This document shows positions 44,801 to 55,344 of a stretch of DNA of 64,000 nt, piece by piece. The stretch is from Asterias rubens (Eukaryota > Echinodermata > Asteroidea > Forcipulatida > Asteriidae): the NCBI RefSeq assembly GCF_902459465.1, contig NC_047075.1:11339119-11403118 (forward strand), written 5' to 3'. Below the pieces are notes generated by a model. The model ran no database searches, was not told the origin of the DNA, and was given only the letters and a program-made list of their open reading frames with translations. The position numbers were made by a program, and so were the translations under genes. Positions within the stretch are counted from its first letter, which is position 1. Each line of letters starts with the position of its first letter.

Positions 44801-46228
44801 GAAAATTAATTTCGCGACTTGTTTTACTCATTTCTCAAAAACTACAGCACCTCAGCAAGTAATATTTTCTACCAGCATTATCTTCAAACTGTGTTAGTTT
44901 AATGTAAATCTGTGGACATTGTGTTATGTGTCCTACAAAAAGTACTCCGACACGTAAAACAAAACGAGCGTGGTAAGTTTGAACTTCTCGTGTTTGAAAT
45001 TAAATGTTGTATACTTACCGAAATTTAGACCTTGAATGAAACAGTTTGAGCAATTCGATATATCAACGTTCCGAACATGATGTATAGCGAGTCTTCTCCT
45101 TTTCTTCTTCTTTCGAACTGCAAGAAGAAAATAAAACTTGTTTAAATGCAATAAAAATGAAACAGCAAGTCAATTTAAAGGGAAGGAACACAACTGGTAA
45201 TTGTCAAAGACCAGTCTTCTCACTTTATGTATCCCAACATAAGCATAAAACAACAAGCCTGTGAAAATTTGAGCTAAATTGGTCATCGAAGTTGCGAGAA
45301 AATGATAAGAGAGAAAAAAAGCCCTTGCTTGACGTTGTTGTGTGTTTTCAGATAGGAATAAAAGACTTCTAGCTAGAAGTCTTTTACTATTTTAGTGAGA
45401 TATTACCTCTTTCTCAAAACCTATACGTTACTTCAGAGGAGGCCGTTCTTGCAATGTTTTATATTATCAACAGCTCTCTAATGCTCGTTATCAAGTCAGT
45501 TTTTAAGTAAATATTTGTTTTGAGTAATGACAAAACGTGTACCTTCCCTTTAAAACAGTAAGCAGTTTAAAGCCATTGGACACTTTTGGTAAACAGTATT
45601 TTCCAAAGGCCCACACTTCGTGTATCAGAACTTATATATACAATAACAAACCTGTGGAAATTTAGGCTCAATCGGTCATCGAGGTCGGGAGAAAATAACG
45701 GGAAAACCCACCCTTGTTTCCGCACGTTTCGCCGTGGCATGACATGTGTTTAAAATAAATCCGTAATTCTCGATATCGAGAATTGATAAAATTGTTTTCA
45801 TGTTTTCTCAAAAAGTAAAGCATTTCATGGAATAATATTTCAAGAGAAGTCTTTCACCAAAACATGAAAAACAAGGGTTACCTTAGGTGATCGGGAATTT
45901 TTTAAAGACGATGTGACCTCTGACGTCACTAGAAAACCATAACATGATTCGCGCATACCGCCGGCCCAAGCCTTTGTGTTTTGGTAGCCAGCTAGAAAGT
46001 GTATGCAGTCTAACCATGACTATACGCGTATTAATTTTGCCCGGCGAAACATGACGTATACAGTGTTTTGTCAACAGAGGGCAGTTGAATGTAAACATAG
46101 GACACATCGTCTATACGGTGCCCCAAAACTATCGAATAATCGCTACTCTCCATGGTCTACCAGAATATAATAATATATAAGAACATGACAAGATAGTGCC
46201 TACCTCTGCTCAGCTCCCTATTCTCCAT
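41035..46228 (-). CDS. SAM-domain protein with RHIM-like segments and LINE-endonuclease-like tail (six exons)
   Basis: Assembled by hand from GT-AG exons 46204-46228, 45019-45117, 44363-44479, 43660-43695, 42769-42801 and 41035-41816. All five introns are in phase 1, and the sum is 1,092 nt (363 codons plus stop). The N-terminus is MENRELSRV, then the basic run RKKKKRRR (possible nuclear signal). Two paired hydrophobic segments follow: VDISNCSNCFIQGLNF (about 23-38) and LNSPGSVIQFGQFCNNMVM (about 60-78). The second fits the RHIM core (I/V-Q-x-G, then N, then M). Residues about 111-174 form a SAM-like domain (WSREQVRCWI, FYEEHVNGFIL). Residues about 232-363 align with LINE endonucleases but lack catalytic residues. 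I know no named orthologue. A signalling adaptor role is inference. Introns are filled with MITEs. Confidence 0.65.
41967..42361 (+). mobile_element. TTAA MITE (family 1), intronic
   Basis: TTAAAGGCAGCGGACACTAT to AGTGTCCAGTGTCTTCA. Complete, in the last intron of the SAM/RHIM-like gene. Confidence 0.85.
42769..42801 (-). CDS. Exon 5 of SAM/RHIM-like gene (33 nt)
   Basis: The acceptor is CATTCTACTTCAG and the donor ACAG|GTAACT. Symmetric phase 1, encoding DVDNLPMPSHT as a linker. Confidence 0.55.
42893..43610 (+). mobile_element. TTAA MITE (family 1) split by another insertion
   Basis: Begins TTAAAGGCAGTGAACACTA. Family 1 sequence breaks off near 43005 and resumes near 43405 (ATAAAACATTGTAAGAAACG). 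The inserted about 400 bp contains a hairpin (GTGCTATGTTTAAAAC against GTTTTAACCATATAGCAC) and a GATAGTCGTCGGACTATC palindrome. Confidence 0.75.
43660..43695 (-). CDS. Exon 4 of SAM/RHIM-like gene (36 nt)
   Basis: The acceptor is TTTCTCCTTTAG and the donor ACAG|GTAAAT. Symmetric phase 1, encoding GADSVTENNGCT as a linker. Confidence 0.55.
43941..44320 (+). mobile_element. TTAA MITE (family 1), intronic
   Basis: Reference-quality copy, TTAAAGGCAGTGGACACTAT to AGTGTCCAGTGTCTTTAA. It contains the inner hairpin on GAGACCTCA. Confidence 0.9.
44363..44479 (-). CDS. Exon 3 of SAM/RHIM-like gene: RHIM-like segment
   Basis: The acceptor is CATTTGCAG and the donor GGTG|GTAAGT. It is 117 nt, symmetric phase 1. 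The peptide has alternating hydrophobics (IIRIRVDKLSVL), then NSPGSVIQFGQFCNNMVM, which resembles RHIM amyloid cores of RIPK1 and relatives (IQxG...N.M). Confidence 0.7.
44606..44955. mobile_element. Palindromic MITE (family 4), intronic
   Basis: GATTTGGATACTTTTGGTAA at the left and TACAAAAAGTACTCCGAC at the right, with the internal AACAATGTCACGAAAATACG and AACTACAGCACCTCAG blocks of the copies at 26092 and 38970. Confidence 0.65.
45019..45117 (-). CDS. Exon 2 of SAM/RHIM-like gene
   Basis: The acceptor is TTTTCTTCTTGCAG and the donor TTCG|GTAAGT. It is 99 nt, symmetric phase 1. It encodes VRKKKKRRRLAIHHV, then NVDISNCSNCFIQGLNF, a weaker version of the hydrophobic/Asn pattern in exon 3. Confidence 0.65.
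45175..45553 (-). mobile_element. GGGAAGG-TTAA MITE (family 2)
   Basis: TTAAAGGGAAGGAACACAAC at the left, ACGTGTACCTTCCCTTTAA at the right, with internal AAGACTTCTAGCTAGAAGTC palindrome. Complete. Confidence 0.85.
45567..45880 (-). mobile_element. Family 3 TTAA MITE, truncated
   Basis: TTAAAGCCATTGGACACTTT, then GGGAAAACCCACCCTTGTTT, and ATTCTCGATATCGAGAAT. The right end is not found. Confidence 0.7.
45905..46115. mobile_element. TA-flanked MITE (GACGATGTGACC family)
   Basis: AAAGACGATGTGACCTCTGA at the left and ACACATCGTCTATA at the right, with internal TGCCCGGCGAAACATGACGT. Further copies at 49661, 54459 and 61175. Confidence 0.8.
46204..46228 (-). CDS. Candidate first coding exon of SAM/RHIM-like gene
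   Basis: The ATG lies in ACCATGG context and eight codons lead to AGAG|GTAGGC in phase 1, fitting exon 2. A TTTCTCAG acceptor 15 nt upstream implies a further 5' untranslated exon. The CCATGGTCTA context also occurs in nearby non-coding sequence (46150), so this exon is the least certain. Confidence 0.45.
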
Positions 46229-46484
46229 GGTCTAATCAGTTCTCTGAGAAAGATAGGGAATAATTAAAAATTACTATAAGTTGTAGTATATCATATGAAA
46301 ACATCAAGATACAACTACACACAAACATGTAGGCCTAGGATCTTTACGCAAGCACCGGCCCGCTGACTGCGCGGTACGTAACAGCACTTGATACTGTGGG
46401 GTCGAAGCATGGTTTGTCGACGTTGTTGTACCTCGTACAACTAGTCCGTCGTTGATATCTCGAAAACTTAAACAAACAGCCCGG

Positions 46485-46875
46485 TTAAAGACAGTGTACA
46501 CTATTGATAATTGTCAAAGACCAGTCTTCTCACTTGGTGTATCTCAACATAATGCATAAAATAACAAACCTGTGAAAATTTGAGCTCGATCGGTCGTCGG
46601 AGTTGCAAGATAACTATGAAAGAAAAAAACACCCTTATCACACGAAGATGTGTGCGTTTATAGATGGTTGATTTCGAGACCTCAAGTTCTAAACTTGAGG
46701 TCTCGAAATCAAATTCGTGGAAAATTACTCCTTTTATCCAAAACTAGGTCAATTCAGAGGGAGCTGTTTCTCACAATGTTTTATACCATCAACCTCTCCC
46801 CATTACTCGTTAAAAAATAAGGTTTTATGCCAATAAATATTTTGAGTAGTTACCAATAGTGTCCACTGCCTTTAA
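46485..46875 (-). mobile_element. TTAA MITE (family 1)
   Basis: TTAAAGACAGTGTACACTAT to AGTGTCCACTGCCTTTAA. Complete. Confidence 0.85.
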
Positions 46876-47328
46876 ATTTATCAAATGGGCGGGGGGGGGG
46901 GGGGGACACCACATTGTCAGGTTGGTTCTCAGTTCCCAACCTGATTATGTGGGTTTTCCAGCAATCGGGGTTTTCCTTCCACAACTAAGACTGAACATTT
47001 CTTCCCGTTACCTATTGATCCTGTTATTGGAGCTGAGTTCCCTGTTGGTTGTGTAATAAAATAAATTAATAAATAAATTAATAAATTAATAATTAAGTTT
47101 TAGTCTATGACTTTCATTGGCTACCTTCCAACAACATGTTTGATTTTTTTATTTTTTTTATTGAGAAACAATTTTGCTCGCGAAGGGGAAGTACCAGAGT
47201 TTGTTTTGTGCCAGAACTATCGGATCTTGTGTTGATCCCCCAGCCCTGTAAATAAACATTGAACAAAGGTGTTTTTCTCGATCCTCGTCTGCAAACAAAG
47301 TGCCGTGACTTCGGGCAATGTCACCTGG

Positions 47329-47562
47329 GCCCAAGTTCATAGCGCTGCTAAAAATAAAATTGCTTAGCATGAAGTTTCTCTCTTGGAAAGAACAGGAATG
47401 GCAACCAAATTTCCACGTGAGTTTAGGACAAGCAAACAACAGCTGAATACCAGCAAGAAACAACATACAACAAATGGAAATTTGGCTGGTAATCCTGTTT
47501 TTATCATGGAAGAAATTTCATGCAAAGCAAATTGTTGTGCTTAGCAGCTCTATGAAATTGAG
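47329..47562. mobile_element. GGGCCCAA-ended MITE
   Basis: CTGGGCCCAAGTTCATAGCG at the left mirrors GCTCTATGAAATTGAGC at the right, with GCTTAGCA words inside. Related ends lie at 38500 and 51650. Confidence 0.55.
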
Positions 47563-47579
47563 CGCAGCATGTCAACAAT

Positions 47580-48295
47580 CAAGGACATGCATTTGAATCA
47601 TATAAAGCAAACTTGCCAACCCACAATCATTGGACTACAGCTCCACCAACATCTCTTATTCCAAGATTCAACACACAATGCTACGGAAACCGGTCATTCA
47701 TCAGCGTCACTGCTCCCACTCTCTGGAACAATCTCCCACATCACATTCTTTCAATCACCGTTTTTCAAATCATACAAAAGTGCCCTGAAAACCCACCTCT
47801 TTTCTATACAGTATTAAAGGAACACGTTGCTTTAGATCGGGCGAGTTGGTCTTTGGAAAGCGTTTTATGGGTAGAAAGATGTTGTAAAAGTAGAATACAA
47901 TGATCCACACAAACATGCCTCGAAATTGCACTTTTTTTCTTGTACCTCGTCCACTATCACGTCGGCGTTTATGGGAGTCAAATTTTTGACTCCCATAAAT
48001 TAATGGCCGACCGTGTTGGTTCGCACAAAACCACGCAGTTTCGAGGCAAACTTGTGTAGATCATTGTATTCTACTTTTAAACATCTTTCCAACCATATGC
48101 ATTTTATTAAAAAAAAAACGGTTACAAACGTTTGTTATAGACCAACTCGTCCGATCCAAGGCAACGTGTTCCTTGTACGTGTGTGTTTATAATCATCCAG
48201 TCAATTATACATAACGAAGATTATTTGTTTGAGTTATTTAAAAAGCGCCTAGAGATAACTTTAATTTAGGCGCCATATAAATCGAACATTGAAGT
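47580..48295 (+). mobile_element. LINE 3' end (reverse transcriptase C-terminus and tail), interrupted
   Basis: 47640-47816 encodes, across frames, the typical LINE tail motifs (PTLWNNLPHHI, FKSYKSALKTHLFS). After the MITE at 47817-48174 it continues to a structured tail, TTAAAAAGCGCCTAGAG...GGCGCCATATAAATCGAAC. Non-functional fragment. Confidence 0.75.
47817..48174. mobile_element. AAGGAACACGTTGC MITE
   Basis: The 358-bp element begins AAGGAACACGTTGCTTTAGA and ends CCAAGGCAACGTGTTCCTT, with a GGGAGTCAAATTTTTGACTCCC hairpin centre. It is inserted in a LINE tail. Confidence 0.85.
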
Positions 48296-48639
48296 AGTGG
48301 GGTATGGTTTCCAGGCCCCCCCTAAAAACGAAACAATGCAATTTGTATTCAAGAATGTAATCTTTCATTTTCCTGCTCTTCGCTGCGCTCATACGCATGA
48401 AAAACAGTTTCACTTTATTGTAGGACACACAATAAACACACATTGAAAACATTATTTAGTTTCAGAATTTTTTAAATCATGGGAGTGGGCCGTTCTTAAA
48501 CTGCATATTATGAACTTAATATCGTATATCGTAGGTGGGTGTTATGTCAACACTGTTGCCGAAATGCGACACTAGCACTACAGCGGAGTAAGCAGCGGCA
48601 TGAATTTGATTCTGTTGCTAAGGACACTGCTTTTATACT

Positions 48640-49660
48640 GACATGCATCAATGCACTCAAATGAATGAGTCACGACACGGTTCATTCATTTTGAATAACC
48701 CGCGTATAAGTCATGTGACGCATACGGCGGGTACTCCTGTGTGTCATTCAAACAATAAAAACTACATGTACTTTACCCTACAAAAAAAAAAAAAAACGAG
48801 TAAAACAAAAACTGTACAAAATAAACTGTTACATACAAACATACAACTAAATATTTATAAATCGCCTTTACATCAAGATCAAAGCGTTGAAAAGAGCAAA
48901 ACCAATGGAACTATAAATACAACAAATTACATCAGATATAAGTGAGTTTTGAGAGCTTTTTTGAACAAAGGCAAATCGTTACAGTTTCTGATGCGTACTG
49001 GGAGGTTGTTCCGTATTCGAGGAGCAATAAAGGAGCAGATGATGTAGCACTGGTGTAAGAAGTTGGGCTTTTTACGCTGGTCTCGGGAATAGAAATAATA
49101 CATAATACAAGACGTGCAGGCGCATCAGCTGGTTGTGGGGAGGGGGCGCGTAAAGCCAGATTTGCTGTCTCCAGTAATGATGTTCTCAGGAATTGTTTTG
49201 ATGGGGGGGGGGGGCACTTTTCACAATTTGCCTCCCTACTCGCTACGCCACTGACACATCTTTCTTTCTCAACAGTCGTATTTTGACAACACTGAAAATG
49301 TTGCAATGGGGTTTGGCGTACTACAATGTATGTTGAATTCGAACGCCCTCTGAAAGCAGCTCAAACTTTTCAAATTTTCAAGACAAAAACCAAATGTTAT
49401 AAATGTTGCTTCAAATTGTGACATACCACTACCACAATGCTTAATGTGCATTTTGATGTGTTAATTATAACGTTACTACATAAACTCGGGTTGACTCCTT
49501 ACCAAAGAGAGCATAAATTATAATTAATAGCAATGCAGGAGTGTTGAAAGTCACTATTTAATCACTGGTTATTTTTTACATTTCACTGTTTATATGAATT
49601 GGCGGGAACCTAAAGTACAGTGGAAAACTAGTTTCTGCCGATCCTTTTCAGTTATTTAGA
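48640..49660. other. Intergenic, repeats only
   Basis: No gene is supported. 48975-49140 resembles 59995-60150 in a shared TTCC(G/A)...CGAGGAGCA / CGTGGAGCA stretch, so both probably belong to a dispersed retroposon. Poly-A (48780) and poly-G (49203) runs are present. Confidence 0.4.
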
Positions 49661-49840
49661 TATAGACGATGTGACCTCTGACGTCACCACTCAAAAACCA
49701 TAACATAATTCGCGCGCAAACCGCCGGGCAAAACCTTTGTGAATTGGCAGCCGGCTAGAAAGTATACGCAATCTTACCATACGCGTCGTTTTCCCCGGCG
49801 GAACATGACGTACAGTGTTTTGATCGTAGAGACATTGATT
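49661..49840. mobile_element. TA-flanked MITE (GACGATGTGACC family), right end lost
   Basis: TATAGACGATGTGACCTCTG and GGCGGAACATGACGTACAGT blocks as in the copy at 54459. Confidence 0.75.
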
Positions 49841-50092
49841 GTCCCTACTGTCTAGACAGAAACAACAATCCGAGCACCTGGATCCATACTCATTGAACAT
49901 TGAACCTTGTTCAAGTATCCAATACCACTGATCAAACACACATTGTGGTAAACACATTTTGGTACTTTCCCGTTTCCTGCAATATTGTTGCTCAACAAGG
50001 GACTTTTTCCAATGGTATTCTCATTGGCAACTTGCCAATAACTTTGGTATTTTGAAAAAAAAAACACACCTGGACGAAAATCCCAAAGCGTT

Positions 50093-50412
50093 TTAAAGAC
50101 ATTGGACACCATTGACTAATCTCCACAGTTGGTGTATCTCAACATATGCATAAAATTAGAAACCTGGAAAATTTGAGCTCAATCGGTCGTGGAAGTTGCG
50201 AGATAATAATGACAGAAAAAAACACAACTGTCACACAAAGTTGATGCTTGATTTCGAGACCTCAAATTCTAAATCAGAGGTCTTAAAATCAATTCATGGA
50301 AAATTACTTCTTTCTCGAAAACTACGTCACTTCAGAGGGAACCGTTTCTCGAAATATTTTATACTATCAACAGCTCCCCATTACTCGTTATACCAAAAAG
50401 AATTTGCGCATT
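50093..50412 (-). mobile_element. TTAA MITE (family 1), right end lost
   Basis: TTAAAGACATTGGACACCAT through ATGCTTGATTTCGAGACCTC to the CAGCTCCCCATTACTCG block. Confidence 0.75.
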
Positions 50413-50673
50413 AAGGAATATTTCACCCATTGATGATGCATCTTGATATTTCGAAATAGTTTGGATAAAAATATATCGATCAAAACAAAATACTCGTTTC
50501 GGTACACAATGTATTAAAATCTTTCCCGCCTTGACACACTATCGCAATCACTTTGCATGGTCCAACAACCTATGTTTTTTTTTATTTTATTAAACTTACA
50601 AATATATCTACAAATATTTGTTGGCAGGGTTTTACAACTTTTCGTAAAAATATATAAATTATAAATATTTATT

Positions 50674-50790
50674 AAGGGAATCAATGTGTGATGAAGAGGT
50701 TTTCAACTAGTGGTTTAATCCCAACGAGGCCAGGTTCTTGATAATTTTACCGAGACGAAGTCGAGGTAAATTTTAAAGAACCATGGCCGC
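50674..50790. mobile_element. Foldback MITE (ACTAGTGGTTTAA family), decayed copy
   Basis: GGGAATCAATGTGTGATGAA, AACTAGTGGTTTAATCCC and CCGAGACGAAGTCGAGGTAA match 33480-33590. The right arm is lost. Confidence 0.75.
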
Positions 50791-50942
50791 AACATTTTAG
50801 ATCGTTTGCTTAAGCGAAAAAGAAGAAGGTGCTGACAAAATGGCGGGCGAAATAAATGCGGAGTGCACTCGAGTGGCGATAAAAAAAAAAATTCATCACC
50901 TTCTGTGTCTGTTTGAAAGTTAGAGGCGATCTCGTTGCCTGT

Positions 50943-51083
50943 ATTCAAAAGCCTCCTCAAAACATTTCTTTTTCCCCACCCATCCTAGTTTGTTTGTTTT
51001 TCTTTTGTTTTGTTGTCATAGTCTCATGTAAAGCGCTCTGTTCTCCGTCGAGCGCTATATAAATGTTATATATTATTATTAAA
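50943..51083 (+). mobile_element. LINE 3' tail
   Basis: TTCAAAAGCCTCCTCAAAAC (FKSLLKT) leads to AAAGCGCTCTGTTCTCC...GCGCTATATAAATG and a TTATTATTA end, as in other LINE tails of the window. Confidence 0.65.
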
Positions 51084-51237
51084 CAAGAAGATAATACATT
51101 GTACAGCATGATTCTGAAGCATTTTAGACACTCGTTTATTCGCTACACCTACCATACAATCGCACGTACAATCACCGCTGTGCCAGCACATTAACATCGT
51201 TTGCAATGAGTGTTGCACTATGCGCTGTGTGAATAGG

Positions 51238-51655
51238 GTGCTTAAGCAAAATAGAGGCTTTAATGACCCTTTTTGTTTGTTTACCTATGTAAGCAAAAAA
51301 CCTTGCTTAAGCAAGGAAATGAAATGAAAAATTTGCTAGGTGCGCCCGTTAAGCACAAAATCGACCGTTACGGGATGCAGCTCTTTGTTTCATAATCATG
51401 AAACATACAAGAAATAAGAACAACGAGTGATAAGAGGAGGGCACCAGGAAAAAGCCTTGGCTTATACAGGGCCCGGCGCTTAAACAGGGTGGTTAAGCAA
51501 TGGGGCTTTAAGGACCCTTTTTGCTTGCTTGCCTCGCCGTTTTAAGCAAAAAACCTTGCTTAAGCAAAGCTATGAAATGAAAAACTTGCTAGGTGCACCC
51601 GTTAAGCACAAAATCGACCGCTAAGCAGCTCTATTAAATTTGGGCCCAGACCAGA
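51238..51655. repeat. Dispersed direct repeat of about 155 bp
   Basis: 51238-51390 and 51500-51650 share CAAAAAACCTTGCTTAAGCA, ACTTGCTAGGTGC and CCCGTTAAGCACAAAATCGA. The right one ends in ATTTGGGCCCAG, like the GGGCCCAA MITE. Confidence 0.75.
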
Positions 51656-52116
51656 GTCGGCAAATATATTGACGGCACCACGCCCAAGACCCGACTGCCC
51701 CGAATAATGGCAAGCTGATCTCTTAAGTTGAGAACAGTAATTGCTTACGTAATAGTCGTTCAAATTGTCAGCCTAGCAAACCTGATGAGGCGCAGTAAAA
51801 TAATTTAAGGAATGTAAAACGCTTCACACAATACACCACAACAATATCATGCACATGTATGAACATAATTTTATGAACAAAACCCGTCATATTTAGTATT
51901 ACGGATATGGACAAAATATCATAAATCGTTGTGTACTTCGTCTTTGTAGGATAGCTCACACTTAAAATGTCATCAAATAATGTGTATAACATTGATGACA
52001 ACTTATACTTTAGTAATTATGCAAAGGAAAGTTTACATTCGGTGCAACGTTTTGAACAACAGTATGTATATCACATTCTTACCAGCAACCCCAACATGTA
52101 AAATCCGTAGACAACT

Positions 52117-52482
52117 TTAAAGACACTGGACAACTTTGGTAATTTTCAAAGACTAGCCTTCTCACTTTGTGTATCTTAACATGTGCAGAAAAGAACAAAC
52201 CTGTGAAAATTTTGACTCAATTCGTCGTCGAAGTAGCGAGAGAATAATGGTAGTAAGTTGTGTGCTTTCATCAGATGCTTTAAATTCGAGACCTCAGCTG
52301 AGGTCTCGAATTCAATTAAAATATTTTAGTGAGAAATCACTTCTTTATCAACAACTACGTTACTTCAGAAGGAGCCGTTTCTAACAATGTTTTATCAACA
52401 GTTCTACATTGCTCGTGACCAAGTACGTTTTTATGCCAACAATTATTTTGAGTATACCAATAATAGTGTCCAATGCCTTTGA
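52117..52482 (-). mobile_element. TTAA MITE (family 1)
   Basis: TTAAAGACACTGGACAACTT to AATAGTGTCCAATGCCTTTG, with GAGACCTCAGCTGAGGTCTC hairpin centre. Complete. Confidence 0.8.
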
Positions 52483-53127
52483 GCCTCAAATAAGTCAGAA
52501 TTAATGATACATAATTAGTTTGTTGTTGATCCCGCCAAACACAATAAAAACTTACCTCTTTTCTGATTGATTGAAATTAGATGTGGACAGTATCCAGATT
52601 CGAAATACTGACGACGATCGCTCGGCGTTGATCACTTTTATACCCAAGTGGACGTTTGTGGGCATGCGTATTAAAAGTGGCGCCAAATTTCTTTTGTTGA
52701 AACATAATAACCAAGTGCACAAAGCACTACTCAGATTAATGACAGTTGCCCTTTCGAAAATGGACTTTGGCAGTAAATGTTCACCGCACCGCTTGCCAAG
52801 CAACCCAATACTGCTATACAAACATAGCTTCCCACGAGTCGGGTAATATGTTTATGCATTTTGTATAAGACTGTACCAACTTGGCAGTTGAAATTGTGAG
52901 TCAAACCTGTATACATTTACTGCAATGTTTTCAGTGCTTATATAGAGAGTGAGCAAAAAGAAGGTATGTTTTTGTCTAAACGACAATCACCTCTTTTTAA
53001 AATGGAGCCTTTCAAAAAAACCAATTGCAAGATTTTACAAGTGCCCCATCAATCCCCCTGGTCAAACTTGAATTAAAGATTGACATATACATGACGTCAT
53101 TCTGACGTAAGTTCCCCTCCTGCATCG

Positions 53128-53382
53128 ATGCAGCATTCATCACCATCACCATCACCATCACCATCACCATCACCATCCTCCTCCTCCTCCTCCTCCTCCT
53201 CCTCCTCCTCCTCCTCCTCCTCCTCCTCCTCCTCCTCATCATCATCACCATCACCATCACCATCACCATCACCATCACCATCACCATCACCATCACCATC
53301 ACCATCACCATCACCATTATTATTATTATTACTATTATTATTATTATTATTATTATTTTTTTTTTTTTTTTTTTTTTTTTTT
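53128..53382. repeat. Compound microsatellite
   Basis: (CATCAC)n, then (CCT)n, then (CATCAC)n, then (TTA)n, then a T run, in immediate succession over about 250 bp. All long frames here (Ser/Pro, Asp/Gly/Glu, Arg/Met-Val repeats) are artefacts of the repeats. Confidence 0.97.
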
Positions 53383-54149
53383 TGTAAGATTAGAAGATCG
53401 ATCCAGCGTATATTATTCAGATTAGTTAAACAATTAACGTACAAGTATTGGGCCACGGTGCACCTGTAAACTTGGCTTAATATTAATCATCATTTCGGCA
53501 AAATCATCGTTATTGCCTGTATTCGATCCATTGCAAGTAGAATTTTTTTTTCAAAGGCTAGTATATTCATATTTTTCAAAGCCCACATAAAACATCTGAA
53601 CATATACCTAAGTATTTTAGGGAACTCCATTTTTGTAATTTGCACAGACGTTTTGTAGAACATTGGCACTCTTTACATTTTGGTTAGAATGAAACTATTA
53701 CAAATTGAGATAGGCATCTCTTTGAGCCAGGACATCAGACTGGCGCTAGTTTTCTCCTGGAATTATTTGTAACGGCAAATGACCAACCACACAAATAAAA
53801 GTACACCATATACTTCACGTAAGATCGAGTCGCCAGCTTCAATAATGTTCTAAGAGGAGTTTCCCATCCCCCTTGGTGGCATATAGGAGAGCCGTATACT
53901 GAGAGTTGTGACAAATTGGGATCAGAAGCCATCAAATAGTAAGTCCCAGCAACCACGTTACATATAAAAACTGTTTCCTCTATGTCGCAACTTAACAAAT
54001 ACACAGTTCTGAACCTTTAGCAGTTGATCTTACAATAAATCTTTTGTTTTGTGCAATTTCAATAAAAACAGTTAATGAGTAAAGCATTTACGACAATCAA
54101 TGTTTGGTTAGGGAGGTTAATAAGGGGCTGTATTAAAACTAATAACATG

Positions 54150-54440
54150 TTAAAGGTACTCGACACTCTTGGCAATTACTCAACACAAAATTGTTAGCAA
54201 CAAAACTTGCTTGGTAACGAACAATGTAGAGCTGTTGATAGTACACAACTTTGTGATGAACGGCTCTCGCAGTGAACGTAGAGTTCGAGAGAGGTACAAA
54301 TATGTTTGTGCAACAAGAGTATTTTTTCTTTCATTATTCTCTAACAACTTCGATGACAAATTGAGTAAAACCAAATCACAGATTTGTTATTGTATGCGAA
54401 ATGTCTGTGACAATTACCAAAGGTGTGAAAGTGCCTTTAA
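54150..54440 (+). mobile_element. TTAA MITE (family 1), divergent
   Basis: TTAAAGGTACTCGACACTCT to AGGTGTGAAAGTGCCTTTAA. The middle is shortened. Confidence 0.75.
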
Positions 54441-54458
54441 CTTTCAATAAAGGGAATG

Positions 54459-54674
54459 TATAGACGATGTGACCTCTGACGTCACTCGAAACCCATAACA
54501 TGATTTGCGTGCATACCGCCGGGCAAAACCTTTGTGTTTTGGCAGCCAGCTAGGATAGAAAGTGTATGCAATCTAACCATGACTACGCGTCTTTTTGCCC
54601 GGCGAAACATGACGTATACAGTGGTTTGTCACCAGAGGGCGAAGGAATGTAAACACAGGGTCACATCGTCTATA
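54459..54674. mobile_element. TA-flanked MITE (GACGATGTGACC family), complete
   Basis: TATAGACGATGTGACCTCTG to GGGTCACATCGTCTATA, 216 bp. It carries CCGCCGGGCAAAACC against GCCCGGCGAAACATG internal half-palindromes. Confidence 0.85.
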
Positions 54675-54983
54675 CGTAAGATATTGACTTTCAAAATACC
54701 GGAAATATAAATGTTATACACAGGGACAGCAGATTTCGATAGCATAAAGCATTTTTAGAATCATTTAATTTTAAAGTAATATGGTTATGGATAAAGAACA
54801 ATTTTTAATCTGGGAGCGTTTCTGTCAGGTTCCTTCTCAGATTGTGTATTTCAACTGCAGATTATTGTTTCTGCGTGAACATAACCGCTCTGGTTTCCGG
54901 CGATATCTAAAAAACGCTACCTTTTGAAATGAAATGTGTACAGGTTAGTTTTATTGTATACATCTACGTTGAAATAGGGTTAA

Positions 54984-55344
54984 TTAAAGCCATTATACGC
55001 TTTCGGAATAAAAGTTCACAGATTTACAAATAACTTACAGGGTTTACAGAAGGTAATGGTAAACGACTTCTCTTGAAATATTATTCCATGAAATGCTTTA
55101 CTTTTTGAGAAAACATTAAAACAATTATTCATTCTCAGCGAGAATTACGGATTTATAGTAAACACATGTCATGACACGGCGAAACGTGCGGAAACAAGGG
55201 TGGGTTTTCCCCGTTATTTCCTCCCGACTCCGATGACCGATTGAGCCTAAATTTTCACAGGTTTGTTATTGTATATATAAGTTGTGATACACGGAGTGTG
55301 GGCCTTGGACAACACTGTTTACCGAAAGTGTCCACTGGCTTTAA
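54984..55344 (+). mobile_element. Family 3 TTAA MITE, complete
   Basis: TTAAAGCCATTATACGCTTT to CGAAAGTGTCCACTGGCTTTAA-type end. It includes CACGGCGAAACGTGCGGAAA and GTGGGTTTTCCCCGTT. Confidence 0.8.

Noticed and set aside
53012-53469. Long Ser/Pro, Asp/Gly/Glu and Arg/Met-Val frames
   Set aside because: All are translations of the compound microsatellite in different frames and strands.
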